Source: Pseudomonas serboccidentalis (lineage in GTDB: Bacteria > Pseudomonadota > Gammaproteobacteria > Pseudomonadales > Pseudomonadaceae). From it: DNA of 64,000 bases. Below, piece after piece: positions 45,772-56,023 of this stretch. The stretch is taken from contig NZ_CP101655.1 in NCBI RefSeq assembly GCF_028830055.1, positions 4,730,812-4,794,811 of the forward strand, written 5' to 3'. Position numbers and translations under genes: made by a program. Under the pieces are notes generated by a model. It had not been told where the DNA came from. It worked only from the letters and a program-made list of their open reading frames with translations, and ran no database searches. How positions within the stretch are numbered: the first letter of the stretch is position 1; each line of letters opens with the position of its first letter.

Positions 45772-45785
45772 TTGACATAAATCAA
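45772..45785. promoter_or_regulatory. Second ANR/FNR-type box
   Basis: TTGACATAAATCAA matches the ANR/FNR consensus at 9 of 10 conserved bases and lies 132 bp before the rightward phosphoribosyltransferase start. It is 79 bp from the perfect box, one site for each divergent arm. Confidence 0.65.
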
Positions 45786-45917
45786 CGCCCGGGCGGCATC
45801 AACGGAGGACGCTGAATCGACACGGGTGCCTGATCCACAGTGCAGCAATGGACGTCGAGTCCTCCTGTCTGGAGTCAGCTCTCAACGCTTGTTACTCATC
45901 ATCCGGGGAGGTTCTTC

Positions 45918-46625
45918 ATGACTCAAAGCCCCTCATTACAGACCACGTTGAAGGACCGTACGGACGCAGGTCGACGTCTGGTGGAACCCTTGCTCAAATA
46001 CGCGCATCGACCCGATGTCATCGTCCTGGCCTTGCCCCGTGGCGGCGTGCCGGTTGCCTTTCAAGTGGTCAAGGCCCTGAGCGTACGCCTGGACCTGATG
46101 CTGGTGCGTAAACTGGGCGTGCCGTCCAACCCGGAATTCGCCATGGGCGCCATCGCCAGTGGCGGTATTCAGATTCGAAATGAAGAAGCGCTGCGGGCCC
46201 ACCCGATTACCCCGGCTGCATTCGATGCTGTGGTCGCGCATGAAACACGGGAATTGCAGCGGCGCGAGCAGTTGTACCGGGGCGTCCGGCCACCCTTACA
46301 GCTCAAGGGGCAGGTGGTGATTCTGGTGGATGACGGGCTGGCGACGGGCGCCTCGATGATGGCGGCGATCCGTGCGGTGCGTATGCAGGCACCTGCTCGC
46401 ATCGTCGTTGCCGTGCCGATTGCCCCGCTGGAAACGGTGAATACGCTGAGCTTTGAAGTCGACGAGGTGATCTGCCCGCTCGTGCCTGAATGGATGATGT
46501 CGATCGGGTATTGGTACTTGAGTTTCCCCCAGGTCCCAGACGAAGAAGTCATTGATTTGTTGCAACTGGCCTGGCAGCGAGAAGCCGCCACCGGCGCCTC
46601 GGTTCAGGGGAGCGTTGATGATTGA
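45918..46625 (+). CDS. Phosphoribosyltransferase of the dormancy/stress type
   Basis: A 235-residue PRTase-fold protein from ATG 45918 (GGGGAGG upstream). VIVLALPRGGVPVAFQV is the pyrophosphate loop, RKLGVPSNPEFAMGAIASGG is a family signature, and VVILVDDGLATGASMMAAI is the PRPP loop. It resembles the PRTase domains that in mycobacteria occur in the DosR regulon, there joined to hydrolase or erythromycin-esterase domains. Here fragments of exactly those two partners follow. Its in vivo base is unknown. Confidence 0.85.
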   Translation: MTQSPSLQTTLKDRTDAGRRLVEPLLKYAHRPDVIVLALPRGGVPVAFQVVKALSVRLDLMLVRKLGVPSNPEFAMGAIASGGIQIRNEEALRAHPITPAAFDAVVAHETRELQRREQLYRGVRPPLQLKGQVVILVDDGLATGASMMAAIRAVRMQAPARIVVAVPIAPLETVNTLSFEVDEVICPLVPEWMMSIGYWYLSFPQVPDEEVIDLLQLAWQREAATGASVQGSVDD

Positions 46626-46740
46626 GTCGTACAAAGTCGTGGCGGGCGCAACCCATCTTTTTGAAGAACCGGGAGCCCTTGAAGAGGTCGCCAGACTCGC
46701 TGGAGACTGGTTCGAGAAGCATCTGCACGGGCCCGATTGA
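46618..46740 (+). pseudogene. C-terminal remnant of a dienelactone-hydrolase-like gene
   Basis: A 40-codon frame reads VVAGATHLFEEPGALEEVAR and then LAGDWFEKHL. This is the end of alpha/beta hydrolases, with the catalytic histidine in GATHLFEEPG, that commonly follow this PRTase. The nucleophile and acid, about 170 residues, are missing. The frame overlaps the PRTase stop by 8 bp, which puts the deletion junction at or inside that gene's end. Confidence 0.7.
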
Positions 46741-46756
46741 CAGCGCCTGAGCGGCC

Positions 46757-47325
46757 TCACACGCCAAACGGATAGGTTTCGTCTTCCGGCTCGAGTCGCT
46801 GACTTTTCGGCAGCGCCAGTGCTGTCACGGGTTGGGTCTGTTCAATCCAGATCATGGCATCGAATTGATCGGCCAACATCGCTTCGAAGTAGTGACTGCC
46901 ACGCTCGGTTTCAGGGCGGTAAATCACCCCGATGGCCCGTTCCAGCAAGGGTTTGGACAACACCCGGCGCAGCTCATTGCGCGCCGGGTCTCGCCAGTCG
47001 GTCAATGACGCCGGCACACCGGCCTTGAGGAACTGATGCTCCCAACTGTCCGGGCGGGAGGGCCGGATGTCCTTGATGAGCATGTCGCCGTCCCAGTCAT
47101 CGGCCGCAGCCACCTTGCCACGGTCGGTACTCATACCGATCAGAACAGCATCGCGCCCATAAGCACTGCGGCACAGCTGACCGATGTTGAACTGCCCCTT
47201 CCAGCCCATTTCCGTCGCGGCCGCGTTGCCGATATGAGAGTTGTGCGCCCAGACCACGGCCTTGGCGTGCGGGCCCCGGTGTTCAAGCAGTGCCCGAAGC
47301 GTGTTTTCTCGGCACCGATTCATAA
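46757..47325 (-). pseudogene. 5'-truncated erythromycin-esterase-family gene
   Basis: About 189 codons remain. KAVVWAHNSHIGNAAATEMG carries the catalytic-type histidine loop, and GERG-like PETERGSHYFEAMLADQFD is near the C-terminus. The family is about 430-450 residues; the N-terminal half, including the first active-site motifs, is missing. The homologous part begins within a few bases of the lacI stop codon at 47326, so the sucrose module seems to have replaced its 5' end. It is probably inactive. Confidence 0.78.
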
Positions 47326-48318
47326 TTACAGTGATGCCCTGACCACCAGTGGACAATCAACTGGTTGGGCGCCCGATACGTCGAGGGTCTCGATCAGGTG
47401 CCGTACAGCCTTGCGACCGATCTCGTAGTAGGGCAATTGCACCGTGGTCAGCGGTGGAATGAACAGCTCGGCAATACCGATCATGTTGTCATAGCCGAGC
47501 ACCGCGACATCGTCGGGAATGTTCAGGCCACGGCCCAACAACAGCTGATAGGCACAAAAGGCAATGCGGTCGTTGCCACAGATCAGAATGTCAAATTGGG
47601 GACGCCCCTCAATGATGTGCCGGTCGAGGATAGCGGCTGTTTCACTGTAGGCATCGTGATCGGAAAGGTCGTATTGCAGGAGCGCGTCAGGCGCCAGACC
47701 GAATGCCTGGCAGGCACGCTGCAGGCCTTTTTGTCGCAGCCCCCAGGCCAGGCTTTGTTTGGGCAGGTTGATACACAGAGGGCGTGTATAACCGAGGTTC
47801 AACGCGTGGTGTACGGCCCGATACTGTCCCATTTCGTCGTCTGGTACATAGCTGACGAGACGGCTGTCATCTGCCAGGCAATTGGCGAGCACCAAGGGCT
47901 TGCTCTTCAATCGCTCGGGAATGGACACCTGGCGAAACCCCATGGCGCTGAAGATCAAGCCGTCCGGACGATGCGACAGCATCAGGTCGATGTTCTGGTC
48001 GGTGGGCGGGTTGCTTAGCAGGTTGAGGATAAAGACATTCCAGCCTGCTTGCTGCGCGGTCTGCTCAATGGACAGCAGCAACTCGACCGCGAAGGGTGTG
48101 GTCGCAGTGTCCAGCGCGAACACACCGATGGTTCGCGACTGCAGGTTGTCGCCGCGCATTTTGCGCGCTGACAGGCTCGGTACGAATTGCAGTTCATCAA
48201 TGGCCCGACGCACCCGCAGAAGGGTTTCGGCGCTCAATTTTTCCGGCGTATTGAGCGCGCGAGAAACCGTCATCAGGGACACGCCGGCCAGCTGTGCAAC
48301 GTCTTTCACTGAAGTCAT
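47326..48318 (-). CDS. LacI-family regulator of the sucrose module
   Basis: A 330-residue repressor. The N-terminal helix-turn-helix TSVKDVAQLAGVSLMTVSRA and hinge LSARKMRG are typical, and the rest is a periplasmic-binding-protein-like sugar sensor (ILICGNDRIAFCAYQLLLGR). It is the last gene of the leftward sucrose operon. The operator-like palindrome GTTAACGTTAAC between the binding-protein and porin genes is its likely target. The inducer is probably sucrose or fructose. Confidence 0.9.
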   Translation of the reverse strand: MTSVKDVAQLAGVSLMTVSRALNTPEKLSAETLLRVRRAIDELQFVPSLSARKMRGDNLQSRTIGVFALDTATTPFAVELLLSIEQTAQQAGWNVFILNLLSNPPTDQNIDLMLSHRPDGLIFSAMGFRQVSIPERLKSKPLVLANCLADDSRLVSYVPDDEMGQYRAVHHALNLGYTRPLCINLPKQSLAWGLRQKGLQRACQAFGLAPDALLQYDLSDHDAYSETAAILDRHIIEGRPQFDILICGNDRIAFCAYQLLLGRGLNIPDDVAVLGYDNMIGIAELFIPPLTTVQLPYYEIGRKAVRHLIETLDVSGAQPVDCPLVVRASL

Positions 48319-48393
48319 GTGAGGCGAAATCGGTCAGGTTGACGCCGAATCATGACACATGGCCCCGGCTTCTCGCGACCCGCATGACGCCGC

Positions 48394-49896
48394 TCATAAC
48401 CATCCAGAACCGAGAGACCACGCTTTGGCAATCGAGACACGCCCGCCACTCCCGTTAGCCAGAAGCTTCACGCCCAGACTGTCAGGCCGCGGATAGAGGC
48501 GACTGCTGAGGCTGAAGCGCCCGTTTTCGTCGAATACCTCGATGGACGAGCGATCGAGGAACACGCGCAGTTCAAGTCGCTCTTGTGCCCGGTCTATCGA
48601 TACGCTGCGCTGGCCGGTGACTTGCGCACCCGAGCGGCTACGGTCAAGCACCAGGCGATGCAATGATGCATCGTAGTAGAGCAGGGTTTCTTCACGACCA
48701 TCGTCGCTGCAACGCAAAGCAACACCCAAGTGGCCGTCGGTGCAACCGAGCAAATCCAGATGCACATGGATTTCGAGCATGTCGCCTTTCACGTCCGGCA
48801 CCCACCGGGACCCCGTCCCATCCCACCAGAGCGTATTCGGCAATGGCGCCTTGCGTAGGGCGGTGAGCTCCCGCGCCGGATACACGCGAAGGCGATCGGC
48901 GCACAGTTCAAGTTCGCGCGGCAAACCGAGCATGCCGCACCAGTGATGGTCCTGGCTCGGCATCGGGCTTTCCCACATGTCGAGCCACGCCCACACAAGG
49001 CGCCGACCATCAGCGGCCAGTAGCGTTTGTGCCGCATAGAAATCATGGCCGTTATCCAGTTCGATAAAAGGCCCTCCCGTGAAGTGCCATTCGCTATCGA
49101 GTCGGCCCACTCGATAACCCGTCTGGTACTTGTTGAGCCGGTCGTAACCTTCGGCTTGCATGCCTTGGGGCGAGTACAGCAGTACATCGCGTCCACTCAG
49201 TCGAAACAGATCCGGGCATTCCCACATGTAGCCATCGCCCTCGCTGCCGCCGGACACATAGTCAAGGAACTCCCAGACGTGCAGATCCGTGGAACGGTAC
49301 AACGGCAGCAGCGGCACATCGCCCAGACGTGCGCCGGCGATCAGGTACCAATAGTCATCTTCCTGCCATACCTTGGGGTCGCGGAAGTGCATGATGGTGT
49401 CTTGCGGCGCGGTGTCGATGACGGCGCCCTGTTTGACGAAGCGGATGCCATCGCTACTGGTGGCCAGGCACTGCACTTGACGGATGAAGCGCTCGTCACC
49501 CACTTCCCCCAGCCAGGTGTGCCCGGTGTAGATCAGGGCCAGGGTATCGCCACACACCACGGCGCTACCGGAAAAACAACCGTCACGGTCGAAGTCATCG
49601 CCGGGGGCCAGCGCAATGGGCAGGTGCTGCCAATGAACCAGATCGGCACTCTTGGCGTGGCCCCAATACATAGGGCCCCATTTCGCGTCGAAGGGGTAAT
49701 GCTGATAGAACACGTGGTATTCGCCACGAAAGTACACGACTCCGTTAGGGTCGTTCATCCAGCCTGCCGGCGGGGCAATATGATAGCCGGGGCGATAATC
49801 GTGGATGACGCGAGACACGCCGTCACTCAGCGCACGCTGCGCAAGGTCAAGGGAAGAAGACATCGGGTCGCTCATGGTATTCAAAGACAAGGTCAT
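48394..49896 (-). CDS. GH32 sucrose hydrolase (intracellular invertase)
   Basis: A 500-residue glycoside hydrolase family 32 enzyme. The nucleophile is in WMNDPNG, the transition-state aspartate in FRDPKV and the acid/base glutamate in WECPDLF. A five-bladed propeller is followed by a beta-sandwich ending near SIEVFDENGRFSLSSRLYP. There is no signal peptide, so it works in the cytoplasm on unphosphorylated sucrose imported by the ABC transporter. The ATG overlaps the stop of the ATPase gene by 4 bp (ATGA), which supports this start although ATGs at codons 8 and 12 are possible. Confidence 0.9.
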   Translation of the reverse strand: MTLSLNTMSDPMSSSLDLAQRALSDGVSRVIHDYRPGYHIAPPAGWMNDPNGVVYFRGEYHVFYQHYPFDAKWGPMYWGHAKSADLVHWQHLPIALAPGDDFDRDGCFSGSAVVCGDTLALIYTGHTWLGEVGDERFIRQVQCLATSSDGIRFVKQGAVIDTAPQDTIMHFRDPKVWQEDDYWYLIAGARLGDVPLLPLYRSTDLHVWEFLDYVSGGSEGDGYMWECPDLFRLSGRDVLLYSPQGMQAEGYDRLNKYQTGYRVGRLDSEWHFTGGPFIELDNGHDFYAAQTLLAADGRRLVWAWLDMWESPMPSQDHHWCGMLGLPRELELCADRLRVYPARELTALRKAPLPNTLWWDGTGSRWVPDVKGDMLEIHVHLDLLGCTDGHLGVALRCSDDGREETLLYYDASLHRLVLDRSRSGAQVTGQRSVSIDRAQERLELRVFLDRSSIEVFDENGRFSLSSRLYPRPDSLGVKLLANGSGGRVSIAKAWSLGSGWL

Positions 49897-51038
49897 AGGG
49901 CGCGTGCGCGGACTGAGCGCAGAGGAATGTCATCCGGCAGGTTTCCAATGGCGTGTGGGTGGCGTTTCAAGGCCGTACCGTCGGCGTCGAACAGGTGCAG
50001 GTGGTCTGTGTCCAGTTGCAGTTCGACCCGATCACCTGCCTGCCAGCCGGCGCTGACCTCGCAACGACAGATCAGTGGCTCGTCCTGACCTGTTTCGAGG
50101 TGCACATACGTTTCGCTGCCCAGGTATTCGACCCCGGTCACGACGATGCCGGCGGTTTCTTCCGCCGCTTTGAGCGATACGTGCTCCGGGCGAATCCCCA
50201 GGCTCATCAGCGTGCCCGCCGCCAGATCCGAGCTGTCGAAGGGCAGGGCGGCCATACCCAAAACGGGAGTATCGACCCGGCTGGTTTCGCCCGGGGCATG
50301 CAGGCGCGCCGGTAGAAAATTCATTCTGGGCGAACCGAGAAAACCGGCGACAAAGCGGCTGGCCGGGCGTTCATAAAGTTCGCGCGGTGAGCCGATCTGC
50401 TCAACGCGACCGCCATTGAGCACGACAATTTTGTCGGCCAGGGTCATCGCTTCCACCTGATCGTGGGTGACGTAGATCATGGTCGAGCCCAGTCGGTCAT
50501 GCAGTCGGGCGATTTCGTTGCGCATCTGCACCCGCAAGGAAGCATCCAGGTTGGAAAGCGGCTCATCGAACAACAAAATGTCCGGTTCCCGCGCCATGGC
50601 TCTGCCCATCGCCACACGCTGACGCTGGCCTCCGGACAGTTCCTTTGGCTTGCGTTGCAGCAGGTTGTCCAATTGCAGAATCTGCGCAGTTTTCAGCACG
50701 CGCTCGCGCAGGCTGGTCTTTTCCGTCTTGGCCAGTTTGAGACCAAAACTGATGTTGTCGTAGACGCTCATGTGCGGGTACAGCGCATAAGACTGAAACA
50801 CCATGCCGACGCCACGTTCGCGCGGCTCCAGGTCGTTGACCCGCCGCCCGTCTATCAGCAGGTCGCCGGTGCAGATCGAATCCAGCCCGGCGATCAGCCG
50901 CAGCAGAGTCGACTTTCCGCAGCCCGAAGGGCCGACGAACACCACGAACTCACCCGCAGCGATCTCCAGGTTGATGTCGCGAAGAATCCGCACGCCGCCC
51001 AGTTGTTTGTTCACGTTGTCCAGTTTCAATTTGATCAC
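49893..51038 (-). CDS. Sugar ABC transporter ATP-binding protein (MalK/UgpC type)
   Basis: A 381-residue ATPase. It has Walker A GPSGCGKSTLLRLIAGL, the signature LSGGQRQRVAMGRAMAREP, Walker B ILLFDEPLSNLD and the switch histidine in YVTHDQVEAM. The C-terminal TOBE domain (residues about 240-381) is typical of MalK-type importers. It serves the permease pair encoded just upstream and is coupled to the GH32 gene. Confidence 0.92.
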   Translation of the reverse strand: MIKLKLDNVNKQLGGVRILRDINLEIAAGEFVVFVGPSGCGKSTLLRLIAGLDSICTGDLLIDGRRVNDLEPRERGVGMVFQSYALYPHMSVYDNISFGLKLAKTEKTSLRERVLKTAQILQLDNLLQRKPKELSGGQRQRVAMGRAMAREPDILLFDEPLSNLDASLRVQMRNEIARLHDRLGSTMIYVTHDQVEAMTLADKIVVLNGGRVEQIGSPRELYERPASRFVAGFLGSPRMNFLPARLHAPGETSRVDTPVLGMAALPFDSSDLAAGTLMSLGIRPEHVSLKAAEETAGIVVTGVEYLGSETYVHLETGQDEPLICRCEVSAGWQAGDRVELQLDTDHLHLFDADGTALKRHPHAIGNLPDDIPLRSVRARAL

Positions 51039-51065
51039 GATGCTGTTCCTTGTATTTGTTGGGCA

Positions 51066-51908
51066 TCAACCCTTTAACGCGCCGGCAGTGAGACCGGAAA
51101 CGATTCGGCGCTGGAAGATCAGCACCAGAATCACCAGTGGGACGGTGACCAGCACCGACGCAGCCATCAACAAGCCCCAAGGCAACTCATGGGGGCTGCC
51201 GCCAGAAATCAAGGCGATGGCGACCGGCACCGTGCGTTGGGTGTCGGTGAGGGTGAAGGTCAGGGCAAACAGGAACTCGTTCCACGCGGCGATGAAGGCC
51301 AATAAACCAGTGGTGACCAGGGCGGGCCAGAGCAGCGGCAACAGCACGCGGGTCAGCGTGACCCAAGGCGAGGCGCCATCCATGATTGCCGCTTCCTCCA
51401 GTTCATGGGGCAATTGCCCCATGAACGTGGTCAGCACCCAGACGGTGAACGGCAGGGTAAAAATCGTGTAGCTCAGGATCAACGCCCAGGACGTGTTGTA
51501 CAGGCCCAGGGCACGGATCACTTCGAACAGCCCCGACAGCACCGCGACCTGAGGAAACATCGACACCCCAAGAACTATCATCAAGACCGTGCCACGCCCA
51601 CGGAATTTCACCCGGCCCAAGGCATAGGCAGCGGTCAGGCTGAGGAACAGCGCCAGCGTCACCACGCACAGCGCAACCACCAGCGAATTACCAATTGCCC
51701 GCAGGAATGAGGCTTGGTGAAGGACCGCCGCGTAATTGGAGAAGTCCGGGTTTGCGATCCAGTAGCTCACCTCGAACAAGGCGCTCGACGGTTTCAGCGA
51801 AGTCACGATGGCGTAGTAGAAAGGGAAGACCGCATACAGCAGCAAAACTCCGATCAGACACCAGAATCCGAGGCGCAACAGCAATTTTTTCAGTAGGCGC
51901 AGGTTCAT
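51066..51908 (-). CDS. Sugar ABC transporter permease (MalG type)
   Basis: A 280-residue permease with six helices. The coupling-helix motif EEAAIMDGASPWVTLTRVLL is the EAA loop. The start ATG overlaps the stop of the first permease (ATGA), which fixes it; an upstream frame extension is a false continuation. It pairs with the MalF-type permease. Confidence 0.9.
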   Translation of the reverse strand: MNLRLLKKLLLRLGFWCLIGVLLLYAVFPFYYAIVTSLKPSSALFEVSYWIANPDFSNYAAVLHQASFLRAIGNSLVVALCVVTLALFLSLTAAYALGRVKFRGRGTVLMIVLGVSMFPQVAVLSGLFEVIRALGLYNTSWALILSYTIFTLPFTVWVLTTFMGQLPHELEEAAIMDGASPWVTLTRVLLPLLWPALVTTGLLAFIAAWNEFLFALTFTLTDTQRTVPVAIALISGGSPHELPWGLLMAASVLVTVPLVILVLIFQRRIVSGLTAGALKG

Positions 51909-52867
51909 GACCGGACCTCCAGTTGACGACGTCCGAGGTAGAGATAAAGCATGGCGATCACCGCAACGACCAGAAACAGCAGCGTCGAGGCCGCGCTGCC
52001 GTAACCGACGTCCTGGAACTCCACCAGGTGCTGGCGGGCATACACCGACATGCTCATGGTGCTCGACGAGTTCGAGGTCAGCACATAAATCACGTCGAAT
52101 ACCCGCAGGGAATCGAGGATGCGGAAGATCGCCGCCACCAGCAGTGCAGGCATCAACAGGGGAAGCGTGACGCGCCAGAATACTTTCAGCGGATGAATGC
52201 CATCGACCCTGGCGGCTTCGTAGCAATCGCTCGGCAACATCTGCAACGCCGCCAACATCAGTAGCGTGACAAACGGGACGGTCTTCCACACGTCGACGAT
52301 GATCACTGCCCACATCGACAGATCCGCATCTGCCGTCCAGGCCAGAGGTGCGTCAATCAGGCCGAGGCTCAGCATCAGGTGATTGATGATGCCGAACTGG
52401 TCATTCAGCATCCATGACCAGATCTTCGCCGAGACAATGGTCGGAATCGCCCAGGGAATCAGAATCAACGCGCGCACGAGGGAGCGGCCAGTGAACTTGA
52501 TGTTCAACAGCAACGCCACCAACAGCCCAAGGACGACTTCCAGCCCCACCGACACCACAGTGAAATACAACGTGTTGCGCACAGCGTTCCACCATTGTGG
52601 ATCGACGAGGATGCCCGACCAGCTGGAACCGTCGTGGAACAGATAATTGCTCAAGCCAATGAAGGTTGCGCCACCGGTGTCCGCCAGGCTGGCGTCGGTC
52701 AGGCTGAACCAGAATGTGCGCAGTAGCGGCCAGGCCGCCACCAGGGTCAGACACAGCAACATCGGTGTCAGAAACAGCCAGGCGGCACGTACTCGGCGAC
52801 GCTGTATGGGCGTTTCCCTGGTGAGCAGGCGCTCGTCACAGGATGCATGGGTAGTAGAGACAGACAT
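51905..52867 (-). CDS. Sugar ABC transporter permease (MalF type)
   Basis: A 320-residue permease with six helices. FLTPMLLCLTLVAAWPLLRT is the first, and YEAARVDGIHPLKVFWRVTL is the EAA loop. It follows the binding-protein gene by 21 bp and is coupled to the second permease. Confidence 0.9.
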   Translation of the reverse strand: MSVSTTHASCDERLLTRETPIQRRRVRAAWLFLTPMLLCLTLVAAWPLLRTFWFSLTDASLADTGGATFIGLSNYLFHDGSSWSGILVDPQWWNAVRNTLYFTVVSVGLEVVLGLLVALLLNIKFTGRSLVRALILIPWAIPTIVSAKIWSWMLNDQFGIINHLMLSLGLIDAPLAWTADADLSMWAVIIVDVWKTVPFVTLLMLAALQMLPSDCYEAARVDGIHPLKVFWRVTLPLLMPALLVAAIFRILDSLRVFDVIYVLTSNSSSTMSMSVYARQHLVEFQDVGYGSAASTLLFLVVAVIAMLYLYLGRRQLEVRS

Positions 52868-52888
52868 GGTGATTTCCTTCCTTGTGGC

Positions 52889-54163
52889 CTACCAGTTCCG
52901 GCGTTTGATGCGCGTGAGTTCGCTTTCCAGTTCGACCAGCGCCTGATCGACAGGCAACTCGCCCGCCAGCACCCCATGCACTCGATCGAAGAACGCATTG
53001 GAGACCCGTGGATAGCGATCGGCGGTGATCGAAGCGGGGCGCATGACCCCGTCGTTGAGAATGCTGTGCAACTGAGCGTAATAAGGCATGGCCGCGAGCA
53101 GCTCGGGATCTTGATACAGCGACTCGATAACCGGGTTATAGGCGCCTATCAGGGCGCGCCGTTTTTGCTCTTGAGCACGGGTCAGGTAGCTCACCAATTC
53201 GGCGGCAAGTTGGGGATGGGCGCTGTAGCGCGATACCGCCAGGCCCCAGCCACCGAGGGTGGATGCATGGCGGCCGGTCTCGCCGCCGCGGGGCAGGGGG
53301 GCGACCCCGACCTTGTCTTTTACGGCGCTGTCCTGGCTTTGCACCAGGGCCCAGACATAAGGCCAGTTACGCATGAACAGCGCATTGCCCGACTGGAATA
53401 CACCCCGGCCTTCTTCCTCGGTGTAGTTCAGTACGCCACGCGGGGAGATGTCTCCCACCCAGCTTTTCGCCAGGGTCAAAGCCGCTTTTGAGGCCTGACT
53501 GTTGACCACGATGTCGCCTTGTGGATTGACCAGCCCGCCTTCCGGTTGGCTGCTGATCCACTCCAGCGCATTACACGTCAGGCCCTCGTATGCGCGTCCC
53601 TGAAAGATGTAACCCCACACGTTGGCGTTCCCGGCATTGCGCTCAGCCTGCTGAACATCCCTGGCGGTAGCGGTCATTTCCTCCCAAGTCTGGGGAACCT
53701 GTTTGTTGTATTTCTCGAGCAAGTCTTTGCGGTAATACAACAGGCCCGAGTCGGTGAACCACGGCATCGTCACCAGCCGTCCGTTTACCGTGGCGTTATC
53801 GACCTGTGCCTGGAAGTAGCCTTCGGTCGCGTTGGCTGGAAGCACCTCACGCAGATCCATCAGATGTTTGGCCAGCATTCCCGGCCACACCATATCGATT
53901 TGAATGATGTCGATGTCAGTGGACTGCGCGCTGAGGATCTGCTGGTAGAACGACAACCGCTCGGTCGCCGAGTTAGGCGTGGAAACCACTTCAACGTTGT
54001 TGCCGGTCTGCTTCGACCACGTCTCGACGGCCTCCTTGCACAGTTGTAACTCCGCACCCACCGCACCGCACGAGATCGTCAGATCGGCTGCGCTCGATAC
54101 GGATGGAAGTGCGGCACACAGGGTGATCAATGCGCTGGGCAGGAGCGATTTCAGGTGTTTCAT
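52889..54163 (-). CDS. Sugar ABC transporter substrate-binding protein
   Basis: A 424-residue family 1 solute-binding protein from ATG 54163. The signal peptide ends near SVSSAA. QILSAQSTDIDIIQIDMVWP and PWFTDSGLLYYRKDLLEKYN are typical of alpha-glucoside and trehalose/sucrose binding proteins. It is the first gene of the operon binding protein, two permeases, ATPase, GH32, LacI. The likely ligand is sucrose because a GH32 enzyme is in the same unit. Confidence 0.9.
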   Translation of the reverse strand: MKHLKSLLPSALITLCAALPSVSSAADLTISCGAVGAELQLCKEAVETWSKQTGNNVEVVSTPNSATERLSFYQQILSAQSTDIDIIQIDMVWPGMLAKHLMDLREVLPANATEGYFQAQVDNATVNGRLVTMPWFTDSGLLYYRKDLLEKYNKQVPQTWEEMTATARDVQQAERNAGNANVWGYIFQGRAYEGLTCNALEWISSQPEGGLVNPQGDIVVNSQASKAALTLAKSWVGDISPRGVLNYTEEEGRGVFQSGNALFMRNWPYVWALVQSQDSAVKDKVGVAPLPRGGETGRHASTLGGWGLAVSRYSAHPQLAAELVSYLTRAQEQKRRALIGAYNPVIESLYQDPELLAAMPYYAQLHSILNDGVMRPASITADRYPRVSNAFFDRVHGVLAGELPVDQALVELESELTRIKRRNW

Positions 54164-54193
54164 CGAGCGTCCTTTATTTTTGTTTTTAGAAAA

Positions 54194-54205
54194 GTTAACG
54201 TTAAC
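54194..54205. promoter_or_regulatory. LacI-type operator
   Basis: GTTAACGTTAAC is a perfect palindrome with the central CG typical of LacI-family sites. It lies 31 bp before the binding-protein start in the spacer shared with the divergent porin gene. Confidence 0.72.
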
Positions 54206-54256
54206 ATCGCCAAATGTAGCAGCGTATTTGCGATGAGGCACCCTTTTTTTCGTCGA

Positions 54257-54272
54257 TTGCGACAACTCGCAA
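54257..54272. promoter_or_regulatory. Second palindrome in the sucrose divergent promoter
   Basis: TTGCGA and TCGCAA flank a CAAC centre, 61 bp before the porin start. It could be a second operator or another regulator's site; its bases differ from the GTTAACGTTAAC site. Confidence 0.35.
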
Positions 54273-54311
54273 CGCACGCAAAAAACGACTACTTGCGTCA
54301 ACAAACAATAA

Positions 54312-55898
<1,587 letters not shown>

Positions 55899-55953
55899 AA
55901 TTGAAGCGTTCGGCCAACACGTCTTCAGCTGACCTGTTGGCTGTTAATGAAGA

Positions 55954-55988
55954 TCGGCACCTGTTGCAATACTAAAACAAGGTGCCGA
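55954..55988. terminator. Long hairpin after the sugar porin gene
   Basis: TCGGCACCTGTT pairs with AACAAGGTGCCGA with one bulged A, an arm of about 12 bp around an 11-base loop, 56 bp after the porin stop. There is no T-tract, so it is either a weak terminator or an mRNA end stabiliser. Confidence 0.45.
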
Positions 55989-56023
55989 CGACTCGGGCAA
56001 GCAATAACCATAGGGATGAATTA

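Larger units (their letters stand above)
45563..45917. other. 355-bp divergent regulatory region of the hypoxia-type cluster
   Basis: The spacer separates two divergent phosphoribosyltransferase genes. It contains two ANR/FNR-type sites, listed separately. Short open frames on both strands overlap here, but none resembles a known family. Confidence 0.6.
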
